DNA of 64,000 nucleotides. Origin: UBA11540 sp045536425. GTDB taxonomy: Bacteria; Bacillota; Clostridia; Oscillospirales; Ruminococcaceae. The DNA lies in NCBI GenBank assembly GCA_045536425.1, contig JAZSNN010000031.1, positions 65,025 to 129,024 of the forward strand, in the 5' to 3' direction. The translations under genes were made by a program, and so were the position numbers. The notes below the pieces were generated by a model that saw nothing but the letters and a program-made list of their open reading frames with translations, was not told where the DNA came from and did not search any database. Positions 1-8,613 of this stretch are shown piece by piece. The stretch's first letter is position 1, and each line of letters opens with the position of its first letter.

Positions 1-645
1 ATATTTATAGGGCATATCGCTTCCCCAAGCGTTTTTGGCAGAAACAATTCTTCCGGGAGTTCCGCTGAGAATTTTGTTATAGTATGCCTCGATTCCGTAG
101 AGACCCGAGTTTTCGTCGCCTACAAATCCGAGAACGGTGGATGCGAGCGACCCGTAGGGGTAGTATCTCTTGGTGTCCTCTTCCATACTTATCGAGCCAT
201 TAAGGTCGTTATCGAGGATAAACTGTCTTACTGCGTCAGCTTCTTGGTCTTCGATGCGTTTTTTAACTATCTGATAGTAGGAGTTTGATTTCTTTGCTCT
301 TTGGTAGATGGTGTCATAGTCGGTACCGAGAATTTCGGACATTCCTCTTGCGATGAGCTGTGCTTCCTCATCACTGTCTATATTGACGGGGACGAGGTAG
401 ACCGTCCACACGGTAGCGCTCTTTGCAAGCTCGTTTCCGAGAGAGTCGTATATTGTGCCGCGGTTGGGGGTTATTGAAGTGACCTTGAACTGTTGCTGTG
501 ACGCTTTTTGTTTATACTCCTCATAGTTCACAAGGTGCAGATACGCGAGTCTTGCAACAAGTATCGCAACCATCACAAACGCCATAAAAAAGCTTATGAA
601 CTGTATTCTTCTTCTCATCGAAAGATTGGGAGCTTTTACAGCCAA
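1..645 (-). CDS. Penicillin-binding protein, N-terminal part (SpoVD/FtsI class)
   Basis: Class B PBP (transpeptidase for septal or spore peptidoglycan), cut by the window edge; only the first 215 codons are visible. I chose a TTG start at 645 because AGAGGAGAGG sits five bases upstream; an in-frame ATG at 618 is the alternative. One membrane anchor lies at about residues 16-35, followed by the start of the PBP dimerisation domain (NRGTIYDSLGNELA). The transpeptidase domain is outside the window. Its place after ftsL in the dcw cluster fits SpoVD or FtsI, but the PASTA or catalytic regions that would separate them cannot be seen. Confidence 0.9.
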   Translation of the reverse strand, partial: MAVKAPNLSMRRRIQFISFFMAFVMVAILVARLAYLHLVNYEEYKQKASQQQFKVTSITPNRGTIYDSLGNELAKSATVWTVYLVPVNIDSDEEAQLIARGMSEILGTDYDTIYQRAKKSNSYYQIVKKRIEDQEADAVRQFILDNDLNGSISMEEDTKRYYPYGSLASTVLGFVGDENSGLYGIEAYYNKILSGTPGRIVSAKNAWGSDMPYKY

Positions 646-688
646 CGGTACCTCTCCTCTCGAAAAATCTTATCTATATTACGGCTTA

Positions 689-713
689 ACGGCGAGGCAG
701 ACAGCCTCGCCGT
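689..713. other. Perfect hairpin between ftsL and PBP genes
   Basis: A 10-bp perfect stem (ACGGCGAGGC / GCCTCGCCGT) with a 5-nt loop lies in the 120-bp ftsL-PBP gap. No U-run follows on the minus strand, so it is more likely an mRNA-processing or stability element than a full terminator. The function is not known. Confidence 0.5.
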
Positions 714-765
714 ATTCTTTGATTTTCTGTCCTCTGTTATTTGTATGCCGTCATTTCAGCCTTTA

Positions 766-1221
766 TCACTGAAAGATTCTGCTGAACAGAGTTACTGCAC
801 CTTCGTCTTCTACGGCGGCGGTGACTATGACCTCGTCATTATTGTTGATGGATATCATCTCCACCTGATACTGTTCTATCTTGCTCATATTGAGAGTTTC
901 GGTAGCGTATTCTTCGATCGCGCTGATAGACATCTTTCTATTGAGATCCATCTCAAGACGGGTGTATTCGTTATTAAGATCCTCGAGTGTGTTTGTTGCA
1001 GCGTTCACCTCTGCGGTTACCTCTGCGAGCATAACGTTTGAGTACAAAAGTGCAGCAACCATAGCCACTACAACTGCACCGATGCTGAGCATCTTGAGAG
1101 GTGACATATTGAGGACTTTCTGCTTTTTGGGGAGCTTTACTTCTTCAATTTTAGGCTGTCTTTGTACCTCTTCAAACAACGAGAGGTCATATGCTACATT
1201 TGTTGCACCCATCGGACTCAT
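766..1221 (-). CDS. ftsL: FtsL-like cell division protein
   Basis: Small bitopic membrane protein (151 aa) of the divisome, expected to bridge FtsB/DivIC and FtsI. It has a cytoplasmic N-terminus with basic residues (KLPKKQK), one transmembrane helix at about residues 44-66, then a heptad-like coiled coil (LEDLNNEYTRLEMDLN). Sequence conservation is low, as is usual for FtsL, so the assignment rests on topology and on its position between rsmH and a class B PBP. The start at 1221 has AAAGGAG upstream, 12 bp after the rsmH stop, so the genes are co-transcribed. Confidence 0.8.
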   Translation of the reverse strand: MSPMGATNVAYDLSLFEEVQRQPKIEEVKLPKKQKVLNMSPLKMLSIGAVVVAMVAALLYSNVMLAEVTAEVNAATNTLEDLNNEYTRLEMDLNRKMSISAIEEYATETLNMSKIEQYQVEMISINNNDEVIVTAAVEDEGAVTLFSRIFQ

Positions 1222-1233
1222 TTGCCTTCTCCT

Positions 1234-2160
1234 TTAAATCTTTTCTATTACTCTGAGCTTTGCACTTCTGCTTCGCTGATTTATCTCCAGCTCCTCTCGC
1301 GAGGGCTCTATTGCTTTTCTAGAAACAAGCTTTCCCTGCGGCTTGCATCCGCACACGCACACCGGAAAATCGGGCGGGCAGATACAGCCTTTGGAGAGTG
1401 ATGCGAATTTTTGTTTTACCATTCTGTCCTCGAGCGAATGGAAGGTTATTATTGCAAATCTGCCTCCCTCGTTTAGCCTATCAAAAGCGGTATCCAAAAC
1501 TCTTGACAGACTGTCAAGCTCGGAGTTTACGGCAATTCGTATTGCCTGAAAGCTTCGCTTTGAAGGGTTTTTTCCTTCCCAACGCATCTTGGGAGGGAAA
1601 GAGGAATTTATTATCTGAGAAAGCTCAGACGTTGTTTCTATCGGTTTTATCTTTCTATTGCGTTCTATATTCAGCGCTATCTTGTAGGCAAGCTTTTCTT
1701 CGCCATATTCTCTGAGTATCCTCGCAAGTTCCTCAACGGGATATTCATTTACGATATCATAGGCACTGATGCCTTCCATACTCATTCGCATATCAAGCTT
1801 TGCATCGGAATGATAGGAAAAACCGCGTTCTGCGTTGTCAAGCTGATATGACGAAACCCCAAGGTCTAAAAGTATTCCGTCAACCTTTTCAATCGAAAGA
1901 GAGTCAAGCACGCTGCACATCTCGGAAAAATCACTGTGTACAACCTGTGCATTGGGAAATTCTTTCAGTCTTTCGGTGGCTACTGCGACAGCCTGCGGGT
2001 CTTTATCAAAGGCTATCAATCTGCCGGTTGTGAGTCTTTTTGCTATCTCACGGCTGTGTCCTGCGCCACCTGCGGTGCCGTCGACATAAATCCCGTCGGG
2101 TTTTATATCAAGAGCGTTTATACTTTCATTCAGGAGTACCGATATGTGTTTAAATTCCAT
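1234..2160 (-). CDS. rsmH: 16S rRNA (cytosine(1402)-N4)-methyltransferase RsmH (MraW)
   Basis: S-adenosylmethionine-dependent N4-methylation of C1402 in the 16S rRNA decoding centre. Full length (308 aa) with the SAM-binding motif VDGTAGGAGHS near the N-terminus, the LDLGVSSYQLD motif and the C-terminal KLRVIEKI typical of the family. It starts 8 bp after the mraZ stop, with AGGTGG as ribosome site. The partner 2'-O-methylase acting on the same nucleotide, RsmI, is also in this window (38155-38988). Confidence 0.97.
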   Translation of the reverse strand: MEFKHISVLLNESINALDIKPDGIYVDGTAGGAGHSREIAKRLTTGRLIAFDKDPQAVAVATERLKEFPNAQVVHSDFSEMCSVLDSLSIEKVDGILLDLGVSSYQLDNAERGFSYHSDAKLDMRMSMEGISAYDIVNEYPVEELARILREYGEEKLAYKIALNIERNRKIKPIETTSELSQIINSSFPPKMRWEGKNPSKRSFQAIRIAVNSELDSLSRVLDTAFDRLNEGGRFAIITFHSLEDRMVKQKFASLSKGCICPPDFPVCVCGCKPQGKLVSRKAIEPSREELEINQRSRSAKLRVIEKI

Positions 2161-2168
2161 ACCGCCAC

Positions 2169-2588
2169 CTAGAATCCAAGTTCGTCCATAATTTCGGAAA
2201 GAGAATCAGAAGTGAGCTCATCGCAGCTAGCTTCCCATCTTTCCTTGTTCCATATCTCCGCTCTATAAGAAGCACCGATAACGGTTATATCCTTGTCAAT
2301 GTGGGCATATTCACGAAGTCTTTGTGTGAGAAGTATTCTTCCCTGCTTGTCCGCCTGTACCTCAACAGCTGCCGCAAACAAAAATCTCTGCATTGCTCTA
2401 GCCTTGGACATCGGGAGGTCTTTAATCTTTTCTTCGAGGCGTTTCCATTCCTCTATTGAATAGACAAAAAGGCACTCGTCAAGGCCTTTTGTAACTATAA
2501 AGCTCTCGCCGAGGTCTTCGCGAAGTTTGGAGGGAAAACTAAATCTGCCCTTTACATCAAGAGTCGATGAATACTCGCCTATAAGCAT
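2169..2588 (-). CDS. mraZ: Transcriptional regulator MraZ
   Basis: AbrB-like double-domain regulator of the dcw operon, 139 aa. The start is the ATG at 2588 (MLIGEYSSTLDVKGRF...), the canonical MraZ N-terminus, with AAAGGTGGTG upstream. A GTG at 2612 is in frame but lies inside the operator and ribosome site. Two SpoVT/AbrB repeats (DVKGRFSFPSKLRE and DKQGRILLTQRLRE) are visible. MraZ binds repeated boxes in front of its own gene, and three such boxes are present here (see 2598-2622). Confidence 0.96.
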   Translation of the reverse strand: MLIGEYSSTLDVKGRFSFPSKLREDLGESFIVTKGLDECLFVYSIEEWKRLEEKIKDLPMSKARAMQRFLFAAAVEVQADKQGRILLTQRLREYAHIDKDITVIGASYRAEIWNKERWEASCDELTSDSLSEIMDELGF

Positions 2589-2597
2589 TGCCTTGAC

Positions 2598-2622
2598 ACC
2601 ACCTTTCACCACTTTTTCCCAC
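2598..2622 (-). promoter_or_regulatory. MraZ operator: three direct GTGGN boxes
   Basis: On the minus strand GTGGG, GTGGT and GTGGT recur with an exact 10-bp period (2618-2622, 2608-2612, 2598-2602) between the -10 box and the mraZ start. Direct TGGG/AAAGTGG-type repeats are known MraZ sites in other bacteria. The last box overlaps the mraZ ribosome site, which suggests autoregulation. Confidence 0.75.
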
Positions 2623-2632
2623 TTTTACTATA

Positions 2633-2660
2633 ATTATACCTCATTTTAGGGAAAATGCAA
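2633..2660 (-). promoter_or_regulatory. Promoter of the mraZ-dcw cluster
   Basis: Minus-strand -35 TTGCAT (2655-2660), 16-bp spacer and consensus -10 TATAAT (2633-2638), about 45 bp upstream of the mraZ start. Confidence 0.7.
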
Positions 2661-2727
2661 TACCTTTTGGGCAAAAAAGTAAAAAATTTTTTATCTTTTT
2701 TCAGATAGTTGTACAAAGTGGCAAAAA

Positions 2728-2757
2728 TATAGCGGGAAGCCGTGACTTCCCGCTATA
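2728..2757 (-). terminator. Terminator after the SleC-like gene
   Basis: A 12-bp perfect stem (2728-2739 / 2746-2757) is followed on the minus strand by TTTTTG. It separates the upstream spore genes from the dcw promoter. Confidence 0.8.
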
Positions 2758-2784
2758 CAAGAGCTATCTAGAGTGTTTTCTGTT

Positions 2785-4125
2785 TTAGGAAACCGATTCG
2801 TATTCGCGGATTATTCTGTTCCACGTTTGTCTGCCTACTATTCCGTCAACAGAAAGTCCAAACAACCGTTGAAATTCGCGCACCGCCCTCGAGGTCGTAT
2901 TTCCAAACACTCCCACCGTATTCATACGCGGTATTGACGGGTAGAAGTTCGAGAGGTATGCGAGGTATTGTTGCAGTCTGCGGACATCCTCACCCGTGCT
3001 TCCTTCTCTCAGTACCCGTCCAGGATACTGAATTATCGGAACATCTGAGAAAGTAGGCGGAACAGATGCGCGAGCAGAGTTAAAGGCGTTGTAGAGGGTG
3101 TTCCAGGTTTGTCTTCCCACTACCCCATCGGCTGTGAGTCCAAACTGTCTTTGTGCCGCTCTCACCGCATTTTCTGTTCCTGCTCCGAAGTTACCGTCTA
3201 TTGTAACGTATGGAATTGACGGATAGAAGTCGGACAGATAAGCAAGAAAGTATTGCAGTACTCTTACGGTATCTCCCGAGTCGCCACGGCGCAAAACACG
3301 GACATATCCCTGCGGGAACCCGAGTATTCTTTCCCCTTCCGACTCTAACTCGGCAAGATTTTTTACCGAAGTGTAGATATACGCGATTTTATACCACGTC
3401 TGTCTTCCTACTATGCCGTCGGGCGTGAGGTTGAATATCCTCTGAAACTGTCTGACCGCATCCTGAGTATAATCTCCAAATATTCCGTCTACGGTGAATA
3501 TTCTCGGTATACTCGGATAGTTTTTGCCGATACGATTTAGCTTTACTTGAAGCGCTCTTACGTCATCTCCGCGAGAGCCTTTTCTGAGAGGTGTTCCCGG
3601 ATAGGATTCGCCTATCGCCTGTACCGGCGCGTTTTTAACTATTTCCAGATTGTTTCCGTAGTAGTAGGTCAAAATCTGATAGGGTGTCATTCCTTGTCTT
3701 GCAAGGTCAGCCGTTCCCCATTGTGACAGTCCACGGCAGGTTACGGTGCTTCCGTTGCAGTACTGTGCAAAAAGCGGCTCCAAAACACCGTTTCGGCGCA
3801 GGTAATCGTTGAAGAGCTCATCGACAAGACGGTCGATGTTTTGGAATATTCCTCGTCCGTATTTAAAAGACTGGTCGTATGACGTACTGCTTGTTATATC
3901 AAAGTCATAGCCACGGCTTCTATACCATTCGGTATAAACTCTATTGAGGGCAAACGATATCTGTGCATATATATTAGCTCTGAGCGCATTTTCGGGCCAG
4001 GTCGGGTAGATTTCACTACTTGCGACGTTCTTTATATAGTCAGGGAAAGTGACTGTCACATTCGCTGCACTTGCTGACGGCGCACCAAGATGAACGGTTA
4101 TAAATTCAGGTATTACAACAGGCAT
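2785..4125 (-). CDS. SleC-like spore cortex-lytic protein: SpoIID-type domain plus three peptidoglycan-binding domains
   Basis: A 446-aa protein. The N-terminal ~165 residues resemble the SpoIID/LytB-type region of clostridial SleC-type proteins (RGLSQWG near residue 131, DLARQGMTPYQILTYYYG). Three PG_binding_1 repeats follow at about 178-248, 278-345 and 371-440, each ending VGRQTW. It lacks an obvious signal peptide, as expected if it is made in the spore compartment. AAGGAGA lies before the ATG, 12 bp after the preceding gene, so the two are translated together. A role in cortex handling at germination is inferred from the family. Confidence 0.8.
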   Translation of the reverse strand: MPVVIPEFITVHLGAPSASAANVTVTFPDYIKNVASSEIYPTWPENALRANIYAQISFALNRVYTEWYRSRGYDFDITSSTSYDQSFKYGRGIFQNIDRLVDELFNDYLRRNGVLEPLFAQYCNGSTVTCRGLSQWGTADLARQGMTPYQILTYYYGNNLEIVKNAPVQAIGESYPGTPLRKGSRGDDVRALQVKLNRIGKNYPSIPRIFTVDGIFGDYTQDAVRQFQRIFNLTPDGIVGRQTWYKIAYIYTSVKNLAELESEGERILGFPQGYVRVLRRGDSGDTVRVLQYFLAYLSDFYPSIPYVTIDGNFGAGTENAVRAAQRQFGLTADGVVGRQTWNTLYNAFNSARASVPPTFSDVPIIQYPGRVLREGSTGEDVRRLQQYLAYLSNFYPSIPRMNTVGVFGNTTSRAVREFQRLFGLSVDGIVGRQTWNRIIREYESVS

Positions 4126-4136
4126 ATCGGTCTCCT

Positions 4137-5282
4137 TTACAACTCGTAGTCACTGATATCAAACTGTTCTCTTCCGTCATTTTGTCCCGAGGGAAGCGGA
4201 ATTAGGTTGACAGGTTCCACAGTGGTTATAGAGTCAAACATCTGTATGCCGCGAACGGTGTTATCATAGTACCCGCTCTTCTTCACGTCAACGGTATACT
4301 CGGAATACGGATGGCTGTTTCCGGGGGTCTCTGACAGATACTGCGGGGGTGTCGGAAGCGGTATTGCGGGGGTTTTTCCGTTTTCATCGGTGATATGCAC
4401 AGCCATAACCTCTCGTCTTCCCTGTACATCCGTAATTCTGGAAACCGTAACCGACGCTTCGCTTATCGGCAGAGCCTGACGGGCAGTGAAAACCTGCACA
4501 ATAAGGTCTGCCGTCCCCGTGAGAAGCGAAGTGTCAAATCTATCGCGAGGGGTGTTTTGCATTTCGGTAGGTATCTTTTCGAGTTGTTCTACAGGTTCAT
4601 CTACCCGCGCCATTCGATAGTCGGGACGCAGTATTCTATCACCGTTTGGGGTTGTTGAAGAAAAATTGTTTTCGGTTATATCAATCTGCATATTCTCCTC
4701 GGTAGTCTGTGCAAAAACCGCAGGCTCATCAAATTCGTCCTGTTCGACAATACTTTCGGTTTCCCACTCGCCAGGCTCACGGTCGAAGTCGATTATCTCG
4801 TTGTCATTCGCCCCGGGACCTTCGTTTGGCGGCGGCATTACAACCGAGCTATTATTAAAGGGAAGTTCCCTTTCGGGCACGGGGATAGAGTTTGGCAACC
4901 GACGCATATTTTCAACTGACCAATAATCAGTATCATCGTTTTCATTAGAGCGAGGCTGCGGTCTTGGTCTTATCTGTTCGCGTTGTTGTTCAACAAGTCT
5001 TTCGAGCTCTCTTTTTTCTGCTTCAAGTCTTTCAAGCTCCTCACGTGCATCCTTTATCCTGTCAAAAAGGCGTCGGAGCTCCTGTTCCTCACGAAGTCTG
5101 TCCTCGTTTGTATCGGGATTTACGGGCGGTTCGGAAAGGGGCACAGGTTTGGCTTGGGGAGGTTTGGGGCGAGAAAAAATCTCGTTTTGCTTTGCAAGAT
5201 TGAGCATATCCTGTCTATATCTTTCTACCGTCTTTTTCCAGTTTTCCGATTTCATCTTCGTATAGTCTTTGGGGTTGTTCAT
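4137..5282 (-). CDS. Coiled-coil protein with C-terminal carboxypeptidase-regulatory-like domain (SleC N-terminal-like)
   Basis: A 381-aa protein. Residues ~60-110 form a charged coiled coil (RLREEQELRRLFDRIKDARE), followed by a low-complexity Pro/Asn/Glu-rich stretch. The C-terminal ~120 residues form a beta-rich regulatory-like domain (DLIVQVFTARQALPISEASV, then DENGKTPAIPLP and YTVDVKKSGYYDNTV). In SleC-type proteins a domain of this kind precedes the SpoIID-like part, which here is the next gene. The pair therefore looks like a split SleC. AGGAGGG is 12 bp upstream of the ATG. Confidence 0.65.
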   Translation of the reverse strand: MNNPKDYTKMKSENWKKTVERYRQDMLNLAKQNEIFSRPKPPQAKPVPLSEPPVNPDTNEDRLREEQELRRLFDRIKDAREELERLEAEKRELERLVEQQREQIRPRPQPRSNENDDTDYWSVENMRRLPNSIPVPERELPFNNSSVVMPPPNEGPGANDNEIIDFDREPGEWETESIVEQDEFDEPAVFAQTTEENMQIDITENNFSSTTPNGDRILRPDYRMARVDEPVEQLEKIPTEMQNTPRDRFDTSLLTGTADLIVQVFTARQALPISEASVTVSRITDVQGRREVMAVHITDENGKTPAIPLPTPPQYLSETPGNSHPYSEYTVDVKKSGYYDNTVRGIQMFDSITTVEPVNLIPLPSGQNDGREQFDISDYEL

Positions 5283-5365
5283 AGCGTTATAAATCCCTCC
5301 TGAAAATACTTTTTGTCATCAATTGATATGCATTCTCCACGTGTTTTATGTTACAAGGGCGCAAA

Positions 5366-5397
5366 AAAGCGGATGCCGAAATTTTGGCATCCGCTTT
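5366..5397 (-). terminator. Terminator after the P-loop protein gene
   Basis: A 12-bp stem AAAGCGGATGCC / GGCATCCGCTTT with an 8-nt loop, followed on the minus strand by more T residues, 13 bp after the stop at 5410. Confidence 0.8.
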
Positions 5398-5409
5398 ATA
5401 GGTTTTTAA

Positions 5410-5823
5410 TTATTCAACAACGAGGGGCTTGAGGTCGTCTACGAGGTCTTCCTTAGCACAGGAAACTGTAAACACAATCTCAACCTTTCTGGACTCTGCC
5501 AAAGGTGCGAGCTTGTCAATCATCTTAGCGAGATCCGCTGTATCTCTTCCGCCGATTCTGAGTGTTCCGTCGATGAAGAGGTCTGTAATGTCATAGTTGC
5601 CTGCGAGAACGCCGCAGATCATTCCATAGAACGCATCGTAGCCTACGATGCCGTAGCCATCAACGTCAACAAGACGTACAGAATGGTCGATATTATAGGT
5701 GAGCTGAAGTTCCTTCTCTATACACACAACACTACCGTTGGTTGTACGGGCTGCCTCATTAATCTTCTCCACCAGAACCTTTGTTTTTCCGGAGCCTTTT
5801 TTGCCGACGATAAGTTTAATCAT
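5410..5823 (-). CDS. Small P-loop ATP-binding protein, function unknown
   Basis: A 137-aa protein starting MIKLIVGKKGSGKTKV, a clear Walker A motif at residues 7-14. A hydrophobic strand before an acidic residue (DLFIDGTL) could be Walker B. No partner domain is visible. It lies downstream of pgi on the same strand behind a good ribosome site, and is closed by its own terminator. I cannot assign a reaction; a kinase-like or regulatory ATPase is possible. Confidence 0.75.
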   Translation of the reverse strand: MIKLIVGKKGSGKTKVLVEKINEAARTTNGSVVCIEKELQLTYNIDHSVRLVDVDGYGIVGYDAFYGMICGVLAGNYDITDLFIDGTLRIGGRDTADLAKMIDKLAPLAESRKVEIVFTVSCAKEDLVDDLKPLVVE

Positions 5824-5885
5824 AATTGTTCCTCCTTGCAGGTTTCCCTGTAATTTTTATATCAAATGCAGATGCATTCAATTAC

Positions 5886-7223
5886 TTAGCCAAGCTTTGC
5901 TTCGAGCGCCGCTTTTTCGTTCTCGTATCCCGGTTTGCCGAGAAGCGCAAACATATTTTTCTTGTAGCTTTCAACTCCGGGCTGATTGAAGGGGTTAACG
6001 CCCATCATATAGCAGGAGATTGCACAAGCTTTTTCAAAGAAGTAGACCATATAGCCAAATTCTTTTTCGTCCATCTTCTCAACATCCAAAACGATATTGG
6101 GAACGCCACCCTCTGTATGAGCGAGGACTGTTCCGCCAAACGCCTTTTGGTTGACAACCGACATATTCTGGTTGGACAAGAAGTTGAGTCCGTCGAAGTT
6201 GTCGGGGTCGGGTTTGATAAAGAGGTCTTTTTTGGGTGTTTTTATATTTACAACGGTTTCAAAGATGTTTCTTGTTCCGTCCTGTATAAACTGTCCCATT
6301 GAGTGAAGGTCGGTGGAGAAGATAACGGATGCGGGGAATATTCCTTTGTTATCCTTGCCTTCGCTCTCACCGAAGAGTTGTTTGAACCACTCTGCCATCA
6401 TCGCAAAGGAAGGATCATAGCTTACGAGCATCTCGATAGCCTTGCCCTTACGATAGAGGATGTTTCTGAGTGCCGCGTATTTATAGCAGTCGTTCTTCTC
6501 GATATCTTCAACAGCGAGTTCCTTCTGTGCTTCCTGTGCACCCTGCATAATAGCGTCGATATCAACGCCTGCAACAGCGATAGGAAGAAGTCCTACTGCA
6601 GTGAGAACGGAGTATCTTCCGCCAACGTCATCGGGTACAACGAATGTTTCAAAGCCCTCTCTGTCGGAAAGCTCCTTGAGTGTTCCCTTTGCCTTGTCGG
6701 TTGTAGCGTAGATTCTTTCTCTTGCGCCCTCTTTGCCGTATTTATTTTCAAGAAGCTCTCTGAAAACTCTGAAAGCAAGTGCGGGCTCGGTTGTTGTTCC
6801 TGATTTGGAGATGATGTTTACAGAAACATCTCTTCCCTCGCAGATAGAAAGAATTTCGTTTAGGTATGTAGCGCTGATATTGTTTCCTACATAGTAGATA
6901 TCAGGTGTGTCTTTCTTGAGGTTATTGTAGAAAGGTGATGTTAGAAGCTCGATTGCCGCTCTGGCACCGAGATAAGAGCCGCCGATACCGATAACGATGA
7001 ACACGTCGGTATCCTTCTTTATCTTTTCAGCCGCTTTCTTTATTCTCGCAAACTCTTCCTTGTCATAGTCTGTAGGAAGGGTCAGCCAGCCGAGAAAGTC
7101 GTTGCCGAGTCCTGTCTTTGAATGAAGTGTTTTTGCCGCATCATAGACCTGAGTCTTGATGCCTTCGATTTCGTGATCAGCCACGAAATCTTTTAAGTAT
7201 TTTGTGTTAAGTTTAAGTCCCAT
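5886..7223 (-). CDS. pgi: Glucose-6-phosphate isomerase
   Basis: Interconverts glucose 6-phosphate and fructose 6-phosphate in glycolysis and gluconeogenesis. 445 aa, the usual length of the Gram-positive type. Visible family motifs are GIGGSYLGARAAIELL, the sugar-phosphate loop ISKSGTTTEPALAFR, GGRYSVLTAVGLLP and the C-terminal NPFNQPGVE. The start at 7223 is preceded by GGAGGAATTAAAA; an upstream in-frame start at 7259 lies inside the promoter and is rejected. Confidence 0.97.
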   Translation of the reverse strand: MGLKLNTKYLKDFVADHEIEGIKTQVYDAAKTLHSKTGLGNDFLGWLTLPTDYDKEEFARIKKAAEKIKKDTDVFIVIGIGGSYLGARAAIELLTSPFYNNLKKDTPDIYYVGNNISATYLNEILSICEGRDVSVNIISKSGTTTEPALAFRVFRELLENKYGKEGARERIYATTDKAKGTLKELSDREGFETFVVPDDVGGRYSVLTAVGLLPIAVAGVDIDAIMQGAQEAQKELAVEDIEKNDCYKYAALRNILYRKGKAIEMLVSYDPSFAMMAEWFKQLFGESEGKDNKGIFPASVIFSTDLHSMGQFIQDGTRNIFETVVNIKTPKKDLFIKPDPDNFDGLNFLSNQNMSVVNQKAFGGTVLAHTEGGVPNIVLDVEKMDEKEFGYMVYFFEKACAISCYMMGVNPFNQPGVESYKKNMFALLGKPGYENEKAALEAKLG

Positions 7224-7250
7224 TTTTAATTCCTCCGATTGTATACTTCT

Positions 7251-7279
7251 ATTGTACACGAAGAGGGGAAATTTTGCAA
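7251..7279 (-). promoter_or_regulatory. Promoter of pgi
   Basis: Minus-strand -35 TTGCAA (7274-7279), 17-bp spacer, -10 TACAAT (7251-7256), about 28 bp before the pgi start codon. Confidence 0.65.
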
Positions 7280-7295
7280 GATATAATCTGGGATT

Positions 7296-8522
7296 TTATT
7301 TCATCGAGACAAGATTTTTCAGAAAAATTTCAAGGCTTTTTAATATTGTCATTCTCTCTACCGATTCCGCAGCCATAATCGGACATTCACCGACGGTTTT
7401 TTCACCGAGCCTTAGCACCACTTTTCCAATCTGCTGTCCTTTTTCCACGGGGGCTTCGAGAGATTCCTCGACTACTATCTCTTGTGTTATCTGCGATTTT
7501 TCTCCCTTTTCGAGAAGGATTTTTTCGTTCATATTAACTTTGCAAGGCACTTCTCTCAGCACACCGTGGGAAACCTTGACGGGAGTGAGGCTTTCGGTCG
7601 AAATTTCGGGTGTCGTGACCTCGTAGTTTGCAAAGCCGTAGTCAAGAAGCTTTCTTGCAGAGAAAAATCTGTCGTCAGTTGTTGATGAGCCAAGATTTAC
7701 TGCAATAAGCTGCATCCCGTCGCGCAAAGCTGTTGCCGCAAGGCAGTAACCCGCTCCGACGGTAGTACCTGTTTTGAGTCCGTTTGCACCTTTGTAAAAT
7801 CTAATAAGTTTATTTGTGTTTACAAGCTGTGTTTCGCCATTACGCAACGAATCCATCCAAATAGAAGTGTATTCAAAGATTTTTTCGTGTTTTAGAAGTT
7901 CTCTCGACATCAATGCGATATCAAACGCTGTGGTTTTGTGGTTTTCGTCGTCAAAGCCCGTCGCATTTGTAAAGGTGGTATCGTTCATCCCGAGTTGTTT
8001 TGCGCGCTCGTTCATCAGTTTTACAAAGCCCTCTTCGCTACCCGCAATGTGTTCTGCAAGAGCAACGGTAGCGTCGTTTGCACTGGAAACCACAACGGCT
8101 TTCAGAAGCTCGTGGAGGGTCATTGTTTCCCCAACCTTGAACCATATCTGCGTTCCGCCCATCGAGTTTGCGTGTTCGGAGCAGGTGACGGTATCTTCGA
8201 GTGTTATTTTACCTTCTTTGAGCGCTTCCATAACAAGAAGCAGAGACATTATCTTTGTGATAGACGCGGGGGACATTCTCTCGTTTGCATTGTGTTCGAC
8301 AAGCACTCTCCCGCTCGATGCCTCGACCAAGATATAAGACAGAGCCTTTATCTCGAGCGTCGAAGGGTCGGCACCCACAAGCGCGCTGTCTATAGTTTCT
8401 ATCATAGTCCCTGCCGAAACGAGATTATCCACCTCGCCTTTATCATCGTCGGAGATAGCGTTTGCAAAGGCCGGCAGAACCGAAAGTGTTATTGCAAGTG
8501 CAAAAGCTATTATTTTTTTCAT
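7296..8522 (-). CDS. D-alanyl-D-alanine carboxypeptidase (DacF/DacA type, S11 family)
   Basis: Extracellular low-molecular-weight PBP that trims the terminal D-Ala from peptidoglycan stem peptides. A signal peptide (MKKIIAFALAITLSVLPAFA) is followed by the three active-site motifs of the serine DD-peptidase fold: SITK (Ser87-Lys90), SAN near residue 148 and KTGTT near 247. A C-terminal beta domain and an amphipathic helix (SLEIFLKNLVSMK) fit membrane anchoring. At 408 aa it is in the normal range. Whether it is the vegetative or the sporulation paralogue cannot be decided here. Confidence 0.93.
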   Translation of the reverse strand: MKKIIAFALAITLSVLPAFANAISDDDKGEVDNLVSAGTMIETIDSALVGADPSTLEIKALSYILVEASSGRVLVEHNANERMSPASITKIMSLLLVMEALKEGKITLEDTVTCSEHANSMGGTQIWFKVGETMTLHELLKAVVVSSANDATVALAEHIAGSEEGFVKLMNERAKQLGMNDTTFTNATGFDDENHKTTAFDIALMSRELLKHEKIFEYTSIWMDSLRNGETQLVNTNKLIRFYKGANGLKTGTTVGAGYCLAATALRDGMQLIAVNLGSSTTDDRFFSARKLLDYGFANYEVTTPEISTESLTPVKVSHGVLREVPCKVNMNEKILLEKGEKSQITQEIVVEESLEAPVEKGQQIGKVVLRLGEKTVGECPIMAAESVERMTILKSLEIFLKNLVSMK

Positions 8523-8581
8523 ATCAGCACCCCTTTTGTGTTCATATAAAACCTATATGACAAGCAAGGGGCATGATATGC

Positions 8582-8611
8582 AAAAGGGACGCACTTTCGT
8601 GCATCCCTTTT
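8582..8611 (-). terminator. Terminator after the HPr-like gene
   Basis: A 13-bp stem with one G-U pair (8582-8594 / 8599-8611) just after the stop of the HPr-like gene; only a short T-run follows. Confidence 0.6.
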
Positions 8612-8613
8612 CA

